61,885 bases of DNA, taken from CAYQQR01 sp964420035. Lineage in GTDB: Bacteria; Bacteroidota; Bacteroidia; Bacteroidales; SM23-62. The stretch is from contig CAYQQR010000022.1 in NCBI GenBank assembly GCA_964420035.1, positions 1 to 61,885 on the forward strand, in the 5' to 3' direction. How positions within the stretch are numbered: position 1 is the stretch's first letter; each line of letters starts with the position of its first letter. The notes under the pieces are model-generated. The model saw only the letters and a program-made list of their open reading frames with translations. It was not told where the DNA came from and searched no databases. The position numbers and the translations under genes were made by a program. Of the stretch, positions 25,713 to 34,988 are shown piece by piece.

Positions 25713-27603
25713 GATAAAGCATGAGTGCGGTATTGCATTGATTCGGTTGAGGAAACCCCTTGAATATTATCAGCTGAAATACGGATCCTGGATGTACGGT
25801 TTGCAAAAGCTGTACCTGCTTATGGAAAAACAGCATAACCGGGGGCAGGATGGCGCGGGGGTGGCCTCGGTCAGCCTGAACATGCCACCGGGTGAGAAAT
25901 ATCTGCACCGCCAGCGTTCCCTTGAAGATTCAGCCATCAATGAAGTATTCAGGAAGATCAACAACAACTTCAAGAAAACCCGCAGAAAAAAACCGCACTT
26001 GCTGAATGACGCGCAGTGGTGCAAAGCCAACCTGCCCTTCGCCGCGGAAGTCTACCTGGGCCATTTGCGTTACGGAACTTACGGCAAATACAGCCTGGAC
26101 AATGTACACCCGGTTTGGAGGCAAAACAACTGGAAAACCCGGAACCTTGTGCTGGCCGGTAATTTTAACCTGACTAATGTAGATGAGTTGTTCCAAAAAC
26201 TGATCGATCTGGGTCAGCATCCCCGTGCTTATTCTGATACGGTGAATATGCTTGAAAATGTAGGTCATTTCCTGGATGTTGAGAATCAGCGCCTCTTCGA
26301 TCTGTTTAAAGAACAAGGATTGAGCAACAGGGAAATATCTGAACGTATAGCTGAAGACCTGGATATCGGGAAGGTTATGCATGAGGCCAGTAAACGCTGG
26401 GATGGGGGTTATGCCATCGCGGGACTGGTGGGCCATGGTGATGCTTTTGTGTGCAGGGACCCCTGGGGCATACGGCCGGCTTATTATTATTATAACGAAG
26501 AGCTTGCTATGGTCACTTCGGAGCGTCCGGCCATCCAGACCACCTTTAATGTAAAGTTCGATGAAGTACAGGAAGTTCCTCCCGGTCATGCTTTCATTGT
26601 CAAGAAAAGCGGGGAGGTTAGAATCGACCAGGTTCGGGAACCCCGGGAAAGAAGGTCCTGTTCCTTTGAACGCATCTATTTTTCCAGGGGTGGTGATGCC
26701 GAGATATACCGGGAAAGGAAAAAGCTGGGAGAACTTTTGGTACCGGACATACTCACAGCGATTAACAACGACCTGGATAATACCGTATTTTCCTTTATTC
26801 CCAATACGGCCGAATCAGCCTTTTACGGTATGATCAAGGGTATTGAGGATCATATGAAGCAGGATAAGATAAAAGAAATATCGGACAGGAGGAAAGATAT
26901 TTCGGATGATGAGCTGGTCGGGATCCTGAATCGCAAACCCCGGGTCGAGAAAGTGGCCATCAAGGATATCAAGCTCAGGACCTTTATTGCCCAGGAGGCA
27001 GGGCGGGAAGACCTGGTGGGGCATGTCTACGATATTACCTACGGCAGTCTGGTCCCGGGTAAAGACAAGCTGGTTATCATAGATGATTCAATTGTGCGCG
27101 GGACCACCCTGAAAAAAAGTATCCTCCGGATCATGGACCGGCTGGGTCCCACCGAGATCATCGTGGTGAGCTCCTCGCCACAGATTCGATATCCCGATTG
27201 TTACGGCATTGATATGGCCAAACTGTCCGACTTTATTGCTTTTCGTGCAGTCATAGCCCTGCTGAAAGAGACGGGGCGGGAAGGAGTGATCAACAAAGTT
27301 TATAAACTTGCTCTCCAAGAGATGGAGAAGCCCGGGGAAGAAAATGTGAACCAGGTGAAACGCATTTATGATTCTTTCACGGATCAAGAGATCTCGGACA
27401 GGATCGCTCGGTTATTAAAGACTGACGAGGTAAACGCCCGGGTCAAAATCGTATATCAATCGGTAGACAACCTTCATAAAGCAAGTCCGGGCCACACGGG
27501 CGACTGGTACTTCACGGGTAATTATCCCACCCCGGGCGGTAACCGGGTGGTCAACCGTTCCTTCATCAATTTCATCGAAGGCAAAAACGTGCGTGCTTAC
27601 TGA
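25702..27603 (+). CDS. Amidophosphoribosyltransferase-like protein, long form
   Basis: A 633-residue relative of PurF, longer than the usual 470-510. The Ntn glutaminase half has Cys9 after an eight-residue propeptide (MTDEIKHE/CGIAL), HNRGQDGAG and the LRYGT motif. The phosphoribosyltransferase half has the PRPP loop VIIDDSIVRGTT at 458-469. A C-terminal extension of about 120 residues ends with GDWYFTGNYPTPGG. PurF makes phosphoribosylamine in purine synthesis. This long form is common in Bacteroidota, often besides a standard PurF, so the exact role is uncertain. Confidence 0.85.
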   Translation: MTDEIKHECGIALIRLRKPLEYYQLKYGSWMYGLQKLYLLMEKQHNRGQDGAGVASVSLNMPPGEKYLHRQRSLEDSAINEVFRKINNNFKKTRRKKPHLLNDAQWCKANLPFAAEVYLGHLRYGTYGKYSLDNVHPVWRQNNWKTRNLVLAGNFNLTNVDELFQKLIDLGQHPRAYSDTVNMLENVGHFLDVENQRLFDLFKEQGLSNREISERIAEDLDIGKVMHEASKRWDGGYAIAGLVGHGDAFVCRDPWGIRPAYYYYNEELAMVTSERPAIQTTFNVKFDEVQEVPPGHAFIVKKSGEVRIDQVREPRERRSCSFERIYFSRGGDAEIYRERKKLGELLVPDILTAINNDLDNTVFSFIPNTAESAFYGMIKGIEDHMKQDKIKEISDRRKDISDDELVGILNRKPRVEKVAIKDIKLRTFIAQEAGREDLVGHVYDITYGSLVPGKDKLVIIDDSIVRGTTLKKSILRIMDRLGPTEIIVVSSSPQIRYPDCYGIDMAKLSDFIAFRAVIALLKETGREGVINKVYKLALQEMEKPGEENVNQVKRIYDSFTDQEISDRIARLLKTDEVNARVKIVYQSVDNLHKASPGHTGDWYFTGNYPTPGGNRVVNRSFINFIEGKNVRAY

Positions 27604-28550
27604 TCCCAGGAGGAAGGGTGGGGTTCGTTGGGATCGTAGTTGACGATGTGCCGCTCTACTTTAGCTTTATAGATCTCATTTATGGTGATCATCATGGCGG
27701 TTTCTTCAACATTACCGAAATGCGGATTGATCACCGTTCCAAAAGTTTTCATCGACGGGGAAAGATTCATGTAAGCATTGATCAGGGGCGGAATGTTTTC
27801 ACCAAAGGCCCGTACCTTCTGAGTCAGTGTCTTGTAGTCATCCATATAGGTTTCCCCGTTAAAGATCTTTTCCATTTCTTCCTTGTTCCAGTTAACCTCT
27901 ATAGGTTTTATCGGGGTCACCAGGTTTTCGTGATCAGGGAAGTGTTTTTCAAGAAAGTAGAGGAGGAGGTTCCGGGCCCGTTGATTGTAATTACGGTACA
28001 TGGTTACCTTGCCAAAAAAATATTTTTTGTCCGGATTGTTTATCACCATGGCACCCAGCCCGTCCCACAGGTTATCCAGGGCATATATCCCTTTGCTGTA
28101 GCGGTTTGTAGACTGATAGTCGGGTTGTACGAAAGAACGGCCCAGTTCAATGAGGTGGGGCAGGTATTCTTTTTTGAACTCATCCGAAAACTTAAAGAGG
28201 TTGGCCGTGGCCAGTTTGGCACCGGTACACCCGTTGCAGGATTTAGTACAAATGTGAAAGCGGTAGCCACCCAGGATCTTGTCTTTTTCCGGATCCCAAA
28301 CGATTAATTGTTTGTACGGTTCATCGGAGATGTCGAAACTGTCGATATCCATTTCCTTACCGGTCCCGCCCCCCGCGGTCCGGAAAGTCAATTCCCGCAA
28401 CCGGCCTATCTCGCGCATGATATGCGGTGAATCCTTATGGGTGATGATATACAATTCATTCCCCGCATTGTTCGTGGTCCGGACGAATTTATCCGCGGTA
28501 AGCTCCTCCTTAATTTTTTCGGTTGATACAGGGGGAATGATCTCCTTCAT
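27597..28550 (-). CDS. glsB: Glycine N-acyltransferase-like protein (GlsB family, GNAT fold)
   Basis: A 317-residue GNAT-fold acyltransferase of the hemolysin/OlsB type (LRELTFRTAGGGTGKEMDID, then ILGGYRFHIC and FELGRSFV-like ELGRSFVQPDYQ). In Bacteroides thetaiotaomicron the adjacent GlsB and GlsA proteins make glycine lipids: GlsB acylates glycine with a 3-hydroxy fatty acid and GlsA adds the second acyl chain. The neighbouring GlsA-like gene supports that reading here. Its end overlaps the convergent PurF-like gene by 7 bp. An ornithine-lipid role is the alternative. Confidence 0.8.
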   Translation of the reverse strand: MKEIIPPVSTEKIKEELTADKFVRTTNNAGNELYIITHKDSPHIMREIGRLRELTFRTAGGGTGKEMDIDSFDISDEPYKQLIVWDPEKDKILGGYRFHICTKSCNGCTGAKLATANLFKFSDEFKKEYLPHLIELGRSFVQPDYQSTNRYSKGIYALDNLWDGLGAMVINNPDKKYFFGKVTMYRNYNQRARNLLLYFLEKHFPDHENLVTPIKPIEVNWNKEEMEKIFNGETYMDDYKTLTQKVRAFGENIPPLINAYMNLSPSMKTFGTVINPHFGNVEETAMMITINEIYKAKVERHIVNYDPNEPHPSSWDQ

Positions 28551-28582
28551 GACGCCTCGGGATATTATATCAAATTTAAGAA

Positions 28583-29446
28583 TTATTTTTCATTTGCAGG
28601 AGTCTCCTGAGCTTTATCTGGCAAGGTATGCACCAGTTCCCGGACCCAATCGGCCCATTGCTGGTGTGTTCTGGATTTATCAAATTGTTTCCAGGAAACA
28701 GGTTCCCCGAAGGTCACCCGGATGGTCTTGTTCCTGTGTTTGTAGGTCTGGTCGGGCAGGTAAAACATTTCCAGATTGTACTTTATTCCCAGGAATTTCC
28801 TCAGATTGGCCAGGTTATAGAAAAAGTTCGTGTTCCGCCCTGTAAAGTGAACCGGTATCACATCCCGCTGATAATGAATGGCTTTTTGAATAAAATTCTT
28901 CTTCCAGGGAGGGTCCTGTATCTTTCCCTTGATCTTCCTGGAAACCAGGCCGGCAGGGAAGGTCAGGACCTGGGCATCCGACCGGAACAGGGCATCAATC
29001 TTTTTGGCATTTTCACGGGATTGCCCGCCCAGGGTATTTATGGGGACGAAAAGTTCCTGTATATTGCTCAGGTTCAGCAGAATATCATTCACAAGGAATT
29101 TATATTCGTCAAAATGCCTGGAAACCAGGCTCAACAGAACCAATCCGTCAAAACCGCCCAGGGGGTGGTTGGATACGAAGATGTACCGGCCCTTGTCCGG
29201 GATGTTCCCTTCCCCGCGGGTTATAATCTTAACGTTAAAATCTTTAATGACGGCATTCACGAAATCAATACCCTGCTTATCCCCGTGCCTTTTTAGAAAG
29301 TCGTTGATATAATCCTGGTGGATAATTCTTTTGATGTAGGCATAAACAAAGCCGGGCAGCATACGGGCCATTTTCGGACTTTTGTCCCTGAAAACCTCCC
29401 GGATGTCAATTTTTTTTATTTGATCCTTGTTCGCTCCTTCCGCCAT
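28583..29446 (-). CDS. glsA: Acyltransferase for glycine lipid synthesis (GlsA family, PlsC-like)
   Basis: A 287-residue acyltransferase of the lysophosphatidic-acid acyltransferase superfamily. The catalytic block is NHPLGGFDG (His94, Asp100; a variant of HX4D) and the acyl-acceptor loop is FPAGLVSRK. It lies upstream of the GlsB-like gene with a 32-nt gap on the same strand, matching the glycine-lipid gene pair of Bacteroides. A phospholipid acyltransferase role cannot be excluded. Confidence 0.8.
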   Translation of the reverse strand: MAEGANKDQIKKIDIREVFRDKSPKMARMLPGFVYAYIKRIIHQDYINDFLKRHGDKQGIDFVNAVIKDFNVKIITRGEGNIPDKGRYIFVSNHPLGGFDGLVLLSLVSRHFDEYKFLVNDILLNLSNIQELFVPINTLGGQSRENAKKIDALFRSDAQVLTFPAGLVSRKIKGKIQDPPWKKNFIQKAIHYQRDVIPVHFTGRNTNFFYNLANLRKFLGIKYNLEMFYLPDQTYKHRNKTIRVTFGEPVSWKQFDKSRTHQQWADWVRELVHTLPDKAQETPANEK

Positions 29447-29485
29447 AAATAACCGCTGTTCTGTTCACATGTGCTGATTACCGTG

Positions 29486-29493
29486 CAAAATTA
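29486..29493 (-). promoter_or_regulatory. Promoter -7 element for the glsA-glsB operon
   Basis: On the minus strand this reads TAATTTTG, an exact TAnnTTTG match, 40 nt upstream of the glsA start codon. Confidence 0.55.
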
Positions 29494-29599
29494 ACCAAAA
29501 TAATCTGAACCTTACGCGACGGCAAAGACACTCTATATTTTTCCCTTGCCCATGCTATTTTATCCGAATAGCTTTCTTTCCGGGGCGAAAGTTTTCAAC

Positions 29600-29637
29600 A
29601 AAGTGGTAAAAAATGGGAGAAAGTGGAGGAAAGTGGT
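29600..29637 (+). promoter_or_regulatory. MraZ operator: four 10-bp-spaced boxes
   Basis: Four copies of an AAGTGG/AATGGG word place TGG at 29604, 29614, 29624 and 29634, exactly one helical turn apart. MraZ in other bacteria binds such direct repeats (TGGG-N or AAAGTGG with 10-nt period) ahead of mraZ. The last two boxes overlie the expected -33 region of the promoter at 29649, so binding should repress. This indicates autoregulation of the dcw operon. Confidence 0.87.
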
Positions 29638-29648
29638 GATTTTTTACC

Positions 29649-29656
29649 TATTTTTG
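29649..29656 (+). promoter_or_regulatory. Promoter -7 element for the dcw operon
   Basis: TATTTTTG matches TAnnTTTG and lies 12 nt after the last MraZ box. Transcription would start near 29661, which favours the mraZ ATG at 29679 over the one at 29658. Confidence 0.7.
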
Positions 29657-29678
29657 GATGAATCTGAATGCATCCCGC

Positions 29679-30149
29679 ATGATATCATACATTGGTGACT
29701 ATACATGCAAAGTGGACAGCAAGGGCCGGGTGATGCTTCCGGCGGCCTTTAAGCGCCAGATGCCGCCCGGTACAGAAGTTCGCTTTGTAATCAAGCGGGA
29801 TATTTTTGAAAAATGTCTGATCCTGTATCCCATTGATGAATGGGAACGGCAGAATAAACTGATCAGGAGCAGGACCAATCATTACAACAGAGAGCATGCA
29901 CAATTCTTGAGACAGTTTTACCAGGGGACCGCGGAGGTGAACCTGGATGCGTCGAACAGGCTCCTGATCCCAAAAAGACTGGCAGAGTATGCAGAAATTG
30001 ACAGGGAGGTGGTGATGGCCGGTCAGTACGGAAAAATAGAGATCTGGTCCGAACCACTGTATGGCAAAGGCAGTCGGGCCAGCGATGATTTTGCCTTAAT
30101 GGCAGAAAAAATACTGGGCGGGACCCCGGGAGAAGGTGATGCGGTATGA
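29679..30149 (+). CDS. mraZ: Transcriptional regulator MraZ
   Basis: A 156-residue MraZ with two AbrB-like swapped-hairpin domains. The repeated DxxxR signature is present in both halves (DSKGRVMLP near 13 and DASNRLLIP near 90). It forms a ring oligomer that binds direct repeats upstream of its own gene and controls the division cluster. I use ATG 29679 (MISYIGDYTCK), since the earlier ATG at 29658 lies at or before the likely transcription start. It overlaps rsmH by 4 bp. Confidence 0.94.
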   Translation: MISYIGDYTCKVDSKGRVMLPAAFKRQMPPGTEVRFVIKRDIFEKCLILYPIDEWERQNKLIRSRTNHYNREHAQFLRQFYQGTAEVNLDASNRLLIPKRLAEYAEIDREVVMAGQYGKIEIWSEPLYGKGSRASDDFALMAEKILGGTPGEGDAV

Positions 30150-31042
30150 ACTATCATCAACCGGTATTATTAAAAGAGAGTCTGGAGGCCCTCAACATAA
30201 ATCCGCGTGGGATTTATGTTGATCTGACATTTGGCGGCGGAGGACATGCCCGCGCCATACTTAACAAACTTGGGAAAGGCCGGTTAATCGCATTTGACCA
30301 GGATGCTGATGCCAGCAGCAATGGCATAGACGATGACCGGCTCTTGTTTATACGGGGAAATTTCAGATACATGAAGAACTTCCTCAGATACCATGAAATA
30401 GATGCTGTTGACGGCCTATTTGCCGACCTGGGTGTTTCTTCTCATCAGTTTGATGTCCCCGGCAGGGGTTTTTCCTATCGTTTTGATGACCGGCTGGATA
30501 TGCGGATGAACCAGGAGGCTCCGTTTACGGCGACAGACCTTCTGGCTCGTTATGACCAGGATGCACTGACCCGTGTATTTGCCGACTATGGTGAGCTTAA
30601 AAATGCCTCCCGTATAGCGGCAGTCATCATTCGTGCCAGGCAAGAGGAGAAACTGGAAACCAGCGGTGACCTGCTGAGTGTTATAGAGCCCTTAATCACC
30701 GCAAAAAACAGGAACAAAATTTTGTCCCGCGTCTTCCAGGCACTTCGCATCGAAGTCAATGACGAGCTGAATGCCTTGAAAGAGCTTTTGATCCAATCGG
30801 TTGATACACTCAAAAAAGGTGGTCGCCTGGTGATCATTGCCTATCACAGCCTGGAAGATCGTCTTGTAAAAAACTTCACGCGTTCCGGGAATTTCGAGGG
30901 TACCATTGAAAAAGATCTGTACGGCCGGTCGGGCCAGCCCCTCCAACCGTTAAGCCGTTCGGTCATTACACCCGGTGAGGAGGAGGTCAGGCGAAACCCG
31001 CGGGCCAGAAGTGCAAAAATGAGAGTAGCTGAAAAACTGTAG
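30146..31042 (+). CDS. rsmH: 16S rRNA (cytosine(1402)-N4)-methyltransferase
   Basis: A 298-residue SAM-dependent methyltransferase modifying C1402 in the decoding centre of 16S rRNA. The opening YHQPVLLKESLEAL, the SAM motif DLTFGGGGHA and the late IIAYHSLEDRLVK block are diagnostic. It is the second gene of the dcw cluster, with an ATGA overlap to mraZ and a 2-nt gap to ftsL. Confidence 0.96.
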   Translation: MNYHQPVLLKESLEALNINPRGIYVDLTFGGGGHARAILNKLGKGRLIAFDQDADASSNGIDDDRLLFIRGNFRYMKNFLRYHEIDAVDGLFADLGVSSHQFDVPGRGFSYRFDDRLDMRMNQEAPFTATDLLARYDQDALTRVFADYGELKNASRIAAVIIRARQEEKLETSGDLLSVIEPLITAKNRNKILSRVFQALRIEVNDELNALKELLIQSVDTLKKGGRLVIIAYHSLEDRLVKNFTRSGNFEGTIEKDLYGRSGQPLQPLSRSVITPGEEEVRRNPRARSAKMRVAEKL

Positions 31043-31044
31043 TT

Positions 31045-31401
31045 ATGGGTTCACAGGTTGAGGATAAAGAAAGAAAATATTCAGGCGAGCCTTTCTTCAA
31101 GGGGATCATCGATGGGCGGTTGTTGACCCGGGATGCTGTTCTGCGTCAGCTGCCCTTCATCTTCTTTGTGGTTGTAATGGCCCTTCTGTATATCGGGAAC
31201 CGTTATCACGCTGAAAAAAAGGCACGTCAATATATACAATTGCAATACGAGGTCAAAGAATTACGCTCGGAAGCCATTACCACCTCGGCCGAACTGATGT
31301 ATGTGAGCAAGCAGTCGGTGGTGCTGCAACTGGTGCGCGAAAAAGGGCTGGAACTTGAAGAATCAAAGGAACCGCCGAGGAAAATCATTTTGGAAGACTG
31401 A
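31045..31401 (+). CDS. ftsL: FtsL-like cell division protein
   Basis: A 118-residue bitopic protein: about 35 cytoplasmic residues, one membrane helix (about 37-55) and a periplasmic coiled coil (about 58-100, QYIQLQYEVKELRSEAI). Sequence is poorly conserved, and position between rsmH and ftsI together with topology identify it. FtsL links FtsQ and FtsB to FtsW and FtsI at the septum. Stop and ftsI start overlap by one base. Confidence 0.87.
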   Translation: MGSQVEDKERKYSGEPFFKGIIDGRLLTRDAVLRQLPFIFFVVVMALLYIGNRYHAEKKARQYIQLQYEVKELRSEAITTSAELMYVSKQSVVLQLVREKGLELEESKEPPRKIILED

Positions 31402-33533
31402 TGTCGTTGGGCATGAAGCAAAATATCGTCCGCAGAGTGATCGCCATTTATTTGGCGGTTTTCCTGTTCGCACTCATCCTGATGGCCAGGCTGGTCCAGC
31501 TGCAATTTTTGGAGGATGAGGAATGGAAGGATCGTGCCCAGCAACAGTCGTTGAAATACGTAACCATCGAACCCAACCGGGGTGACATTTATGCAGGGGA
31601 CGGCAGGCGGCTGCTGGCTACCTCTGTTCCCTATTTTGAATTGCGAATGGATATGAAGAGTCCTTCATTCACCGATGATATTTTCTATAAGCATGTGGAT
31701 TCCCTGGCCTGGTACCTGGCCCGCTTTTTCGGAGATAAATCTATGGAGGTATACAAGCGGCGGCTGGTTCGGGCCCGGCAACAGGGGGTACGGTATTACC
31801 TGGTAAAACGGGGTGTTTCCTATAAAGAACTTAAAGAGGTTAAAAAATTCCCAATTTTCCGGGAAGGACAATACCGCGGGGGCTTCAGGGCGATTCAGGA
31901 AAACAGAAGGATCCGTCCTCATTCCATCCTTGCTGCCCGGACCGTAGGGTATACCACCAAAGATGAACGGGGCAATGTGGTTGGCATTGAAGGAGCCTTT
32001 GATCATTACCTGAAAGGGCAAAAGGGAGTCCGGCTGATGCAGAAAATTTCGGGCAACATGTGGATGCCGGTTTCCGACAGGAACGAAGTGGACCCCAGGG
32101 ACGGCAGTGATGTGATCACCACGATAGATGTCGACCTACAGGATGTTGCCGAGAATGCCCTGCTCCGGCAGCTCATCAACCATGATGCCCATCATGGCAC
32201 GGCAGTTTTGATGGAGGTGCAAACCGGAGAGATAAAAGCCATAGTCAATCTACAGAAGATTGACTCGGTAACTTATGGAGAAGTCTATAATTACGCTATC
32301 GGGGAAAGCACGGAGCCGGGCTCTACCTTCAAGCTGGCCTCCCTGATCGCGGCCCTGGAGGACGGTATCGTCGACCTGGACGACACTATCGACACCGGTA
32401 ACGGGACCTACCGGGTCTATGACAAAGTAATCCGTGATACCCGGAAAGGCGGCCACGGAAAAATTACCGTACAGGAAGCCTTTGAATATTCTTCCAATGT
32501 CGGGATATCAAAGATCATCCATGAAGGCTATTCGGAGGATCCTGCACGATTCATTGACAGGCTCTACAGCATGCACCTGAACGAGGCGCTTGGTGTTCCC
32601 GTTAAGGGAGAAGGAATACCCCGGATCAAATATCCCGGCGATCCCCTGTGGTCGGGAATTTCCCTGGCTATGATGTCTTATGGATACGAGATCAGGATGA
32701 CGCCCCTGCAGATACTGACTTTCTATAATGCCATCGCCAATGACGGTAAGATGGTCAAGCCACGTTTAGTCAAGGAGATTCGTTACCTGGGTGAAACGGA
32801 ACAGAGATTCAGGACCGAAGTGATCGATCCCAGCATCTGTTCCAAAAAGACCCTGGAAAAAGCAAGGCGCATGCTTGAGGGCGCGGTGCAGAACGGTACT
32901 GCCATGAATCTGCGCACCACCAACTACAGTATTGCGGGAAAAACGGGTACGGCTCAGATTGCCAACGATAAATACGGTTACCAGGTCGACTCCAAAATCA
33001 GCTACCAGGCTTCTTTTGTCGGCTATTTCCCAGCTGAAAACCCGTGCTATTCCTGTATCGTGGTTGTTAATTCACCCTCCAGCGACGTGTATTATGGGAA
33101 TCTGGTGGCCGGACCGGTATTCAAGGAGATTGCCGATAAGGTATATGCCACCAGTTTTGATATGCACCTGGAGATCGGGGAATACACAAGATATGCAGTG
33201 GCTGATGCCCCGTATTCCAAAATTGGTTCAAAGGAGCATCTGGACCGGACTCTGGAATACCTGGGCATACCGGTTCAGGATTCGGGAATCACAACAGACT
33301 GGGTGGTGACGTACAAGCAGCCCAACGAGGTTTCCTATAAAGAAATGCACAACATACCCAACCTGGTGCCCAATGTCAGGGAGATGGGATTGCGCGATGC
33401 AGTTTACCTGTTGGAGAATGCCGGACTGAAAGTGGAGGTTCTGGGTCGTGGCAAAGTCAGGTCGCAGTCCATACCCCCTGGAACCAGGGTTGAGCCCGGA
33501 CAGACCATCACGCTTGAAATGAGTTTTATCTGA
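31401..33533 (+). CDS. ftsI: Peptidoglycan transpeptidase FtsI (PBP3) with PASTA domain
   Basis: A 710-residue class B penicillin-binding protein making septal cross-links. After an N-terminal membrane anchor (about 13-32) and dimerisation domain, the transpeptidase shows STFK with Ser308, SSN in YSSNVGIS and KTG in AGKTGTAQ. A C-terminal PASTA domain (about 645-708, IPNLVPNVREMGLRDAVYLL) is an addition absent from E. coli FtsI but usual in Bacteroidota. It overlaps ftsL and murE by one base each. Confidence 0.95.
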   Translation: MSLGMKQNIVRRVIAIYLAVFLFALILMARLVQLQFLEDEEWKDRAQQQSLKYVTIEPNRGDIYAGDGRRLLATSVPYFELRMDMKSPSFTDDIFYKHVDSLAWYLARFFGDKSMEVYKRRLVRARQQGVRYYLVKRGVSYKELKEVKKFPIFREGQYRGGFRAIQENRRIRPHSILAARTVGYTTKDERGNVVGIEGAFDHYLKGQKGVRLMQKISGNMWMPVSDRNEVDPRDGSDVITTIDVDLQDVAENALLRQLINHDAHHGTAVLMEVQTGEIKAIVNLQKIDSVTYGEVYNYAIGESTEPGSTFKLASLIAALEDGIVDLDDTIDTGNGTYRVYDKVIRDTRKGGHGKITVQEAFEYSSNVGISKIIHEGYSEDPARFIDRLYSMHLNEALGVPVKGEGIPRIKYPGDPLWSGISLAMMSYGYEIRMTPLQILTFYNAIANDGKMVKPRLVKEIRYLGETEQRFRTEVIDPSICSKKTLEKARRMLEGAVQNGTAMNLRTTNYSIAGKTGTAQIANDKYGYQVDSKISYQASFVGYFPAENPCYSCIVVVNSPSSDVYYGNLVAGPVFKEIADKVYATSFDMHLEIGEYTRYAVADAPYSKIGSKEHLDRTLEYLGIPVQDSGITTDWVVTYKQPNEVSYKEMHNIPNLVPNVREMGLRDAVYLLENAGLKVEVLGRGKVRSQSIPPGTRVEPGQTITLEMSFI

Positions 33534-34984
33534 TGCCAAAAGCATTACAGGACATATTAGGACAGATCGACCATAGCTTGCTCCAGGGCAGTAAAGAAGT
33601 ACAGGTTAACACCATCCGCTTCGATTCCAGGAAAGTCGGAGCGGGTGACCTCTTCGTTGCCATCCATGGTTTTGAACAGGACGGGCACGAATTTATTCCG
33701 GAAGCCGTGAAAAAAGGTGCATCCTGTATCCTTTTGGAAGATCCTTCCATGGACCTGGATAAAGACTTGTGTGTCATAAAGGTTAATAATTCCAGGAAAG
33801 CCCTTGCCCAAATGGCATCCAACTGGTTCGACCGGCCCTCGGAACGAATCAGGCTTATCGGGGTGACCGGCACCAATGGGAAAACCACAACGGCCACGCT
33901 GCTGTATCATTTGTTCAACCAGGTGGGCTTTAGATCCGGCCTTTTATCCACCATCCGCAATTATGTGGGAATTGAACCCCATGGTGCCACCCGCACGACG
34001 CCCGATCCTGTAGCGATCAATGATCTCTTGAACAGGATGACCCTGGAAGATTGTCAGTATTGCTTTATGGAGGTCAGCTCTCATGCCATTGATCAACACA
34101 GGATAAGCGGTTTGCATTTTAAAGGAGGGATTTTCACCAATCTCAGCCATGATCACCTGGATTATCATTCGAGTTTTGAAGAATATCTGAAGGTGAAGAA
34201 ATCCTTTTTTGACAGTCTGCCGGCTTCCTCCTTTGCCCTTTATAATATCGACGACAAGAATGGACCGGTTATGGTCCAGAATACCAGGGCAAAAAAGATC
34301 AGTTACGGGATCACCGGCATGGCGGATTTTAAGGCCAGGATACAGGAAATGCACCCGGATGCCATGTTGATGGAAATAGAGAATTATGAAATGTGGACCC
34401 GCCTGACCGGGGAATTCAATGCCTATAATATTCTTGCAGTGTATGCCACTGCCAGGACCGAGGGGATAGATGAAGGTGATTTCTTAACCCTGTTAAGCGA
34501 ACAGCACCCTGTAGAAGGGCGGTTTGAAACCATACGGGACGGCAAGGGGAAGACCGCCATTGTGGATTATGCACATACCCCGGATGCCCTGGTGAACGTA
34601 TTAAGGGCCATTCAAAAGATCAGACAGCCGGGACAAAGGATCATTACGGTGGTGGGGGCCGGGGGTAACCGGGACAAAACAAAACGTCCGGTCATGGCAA
34701 AAGTGGCTATAAAAGCCAGCGACCAGGTGATTCTTACTTCCGACAACCCGAGGGATGAAGACCCGGAGGACATTCTGAAAGATATGATGAAAGGAGTGGA
34801 GGAAGAGCAGTCAAAAATACTAAGCATAACCGACAGGGAAGAGGCCATAAAGGCAGCGATAATGTTGGCTACGGACACCGATATCATTTTGGTTGCCGGC
34901 AAGGGGCATGAGACATACCAGGAGATAAAAGGAGAAAGAAAGCATTTTGACGACCGGGAGGTCATTCAAAAATACATGATGTAG
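33533..34984 (+). CDS. murE: UDP-MurNAc-tripeptide synthetase
   Basis: A 483-residue Mur ligase adding the third amino acid to UDP-MurNAc-L-Ala-D-Glu. The P-loop GTNGKTT is at 113-119 and the DNPR motif at 404-407 indicates meso-diaminopimelate as substrate, as in Gram-negative bacteria. It follows ftsI with a one-base overlap and precedes mraY by 4 nt. Confidence 0.96.
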   Translation: MPKALQDILGQIDHSLLQGSKEVQVNTIRFDSRKVGAGDLFVAIHGFEQDGHEFIPEAVKKGASCILLEDPSMDLDKDLCVIKVNNSRKALAQMASNWFDRPSERIRLIGVTGTNGKTTTATLLYHLFNQVGFRSGLLSTIRNYVGIEPHGATRTTPDPVAINDLLNRMTLEDCQYCFMEVSSHAIDQHRISGLHFKGGIFTNLSHDHLDYHSSFEEYLKVKKSFFDSLPASSFALYNIDDKNGPVMVQNTRAKKISYGITGMADFKARIQEMHPDAMLMEIENYEMWTRLTGEFNAYNILAVYATARTEGIDEGDFLTLLSEQHPVEGRFETIRDGKGKTAIVDYAHTPDALVNVLRAIQKIRQPGQRIITVVGAGGNRDKTKRPVMAKVAIKASDQVILTSDNPRDEDPEDILKDMMKGVEEEQSKILSITDREEAIKAAIMLATDTDIILVAGKGHETYQEIKGERKHFDDREVIQKYMM

Positions 34985-34988
34985 GAAT

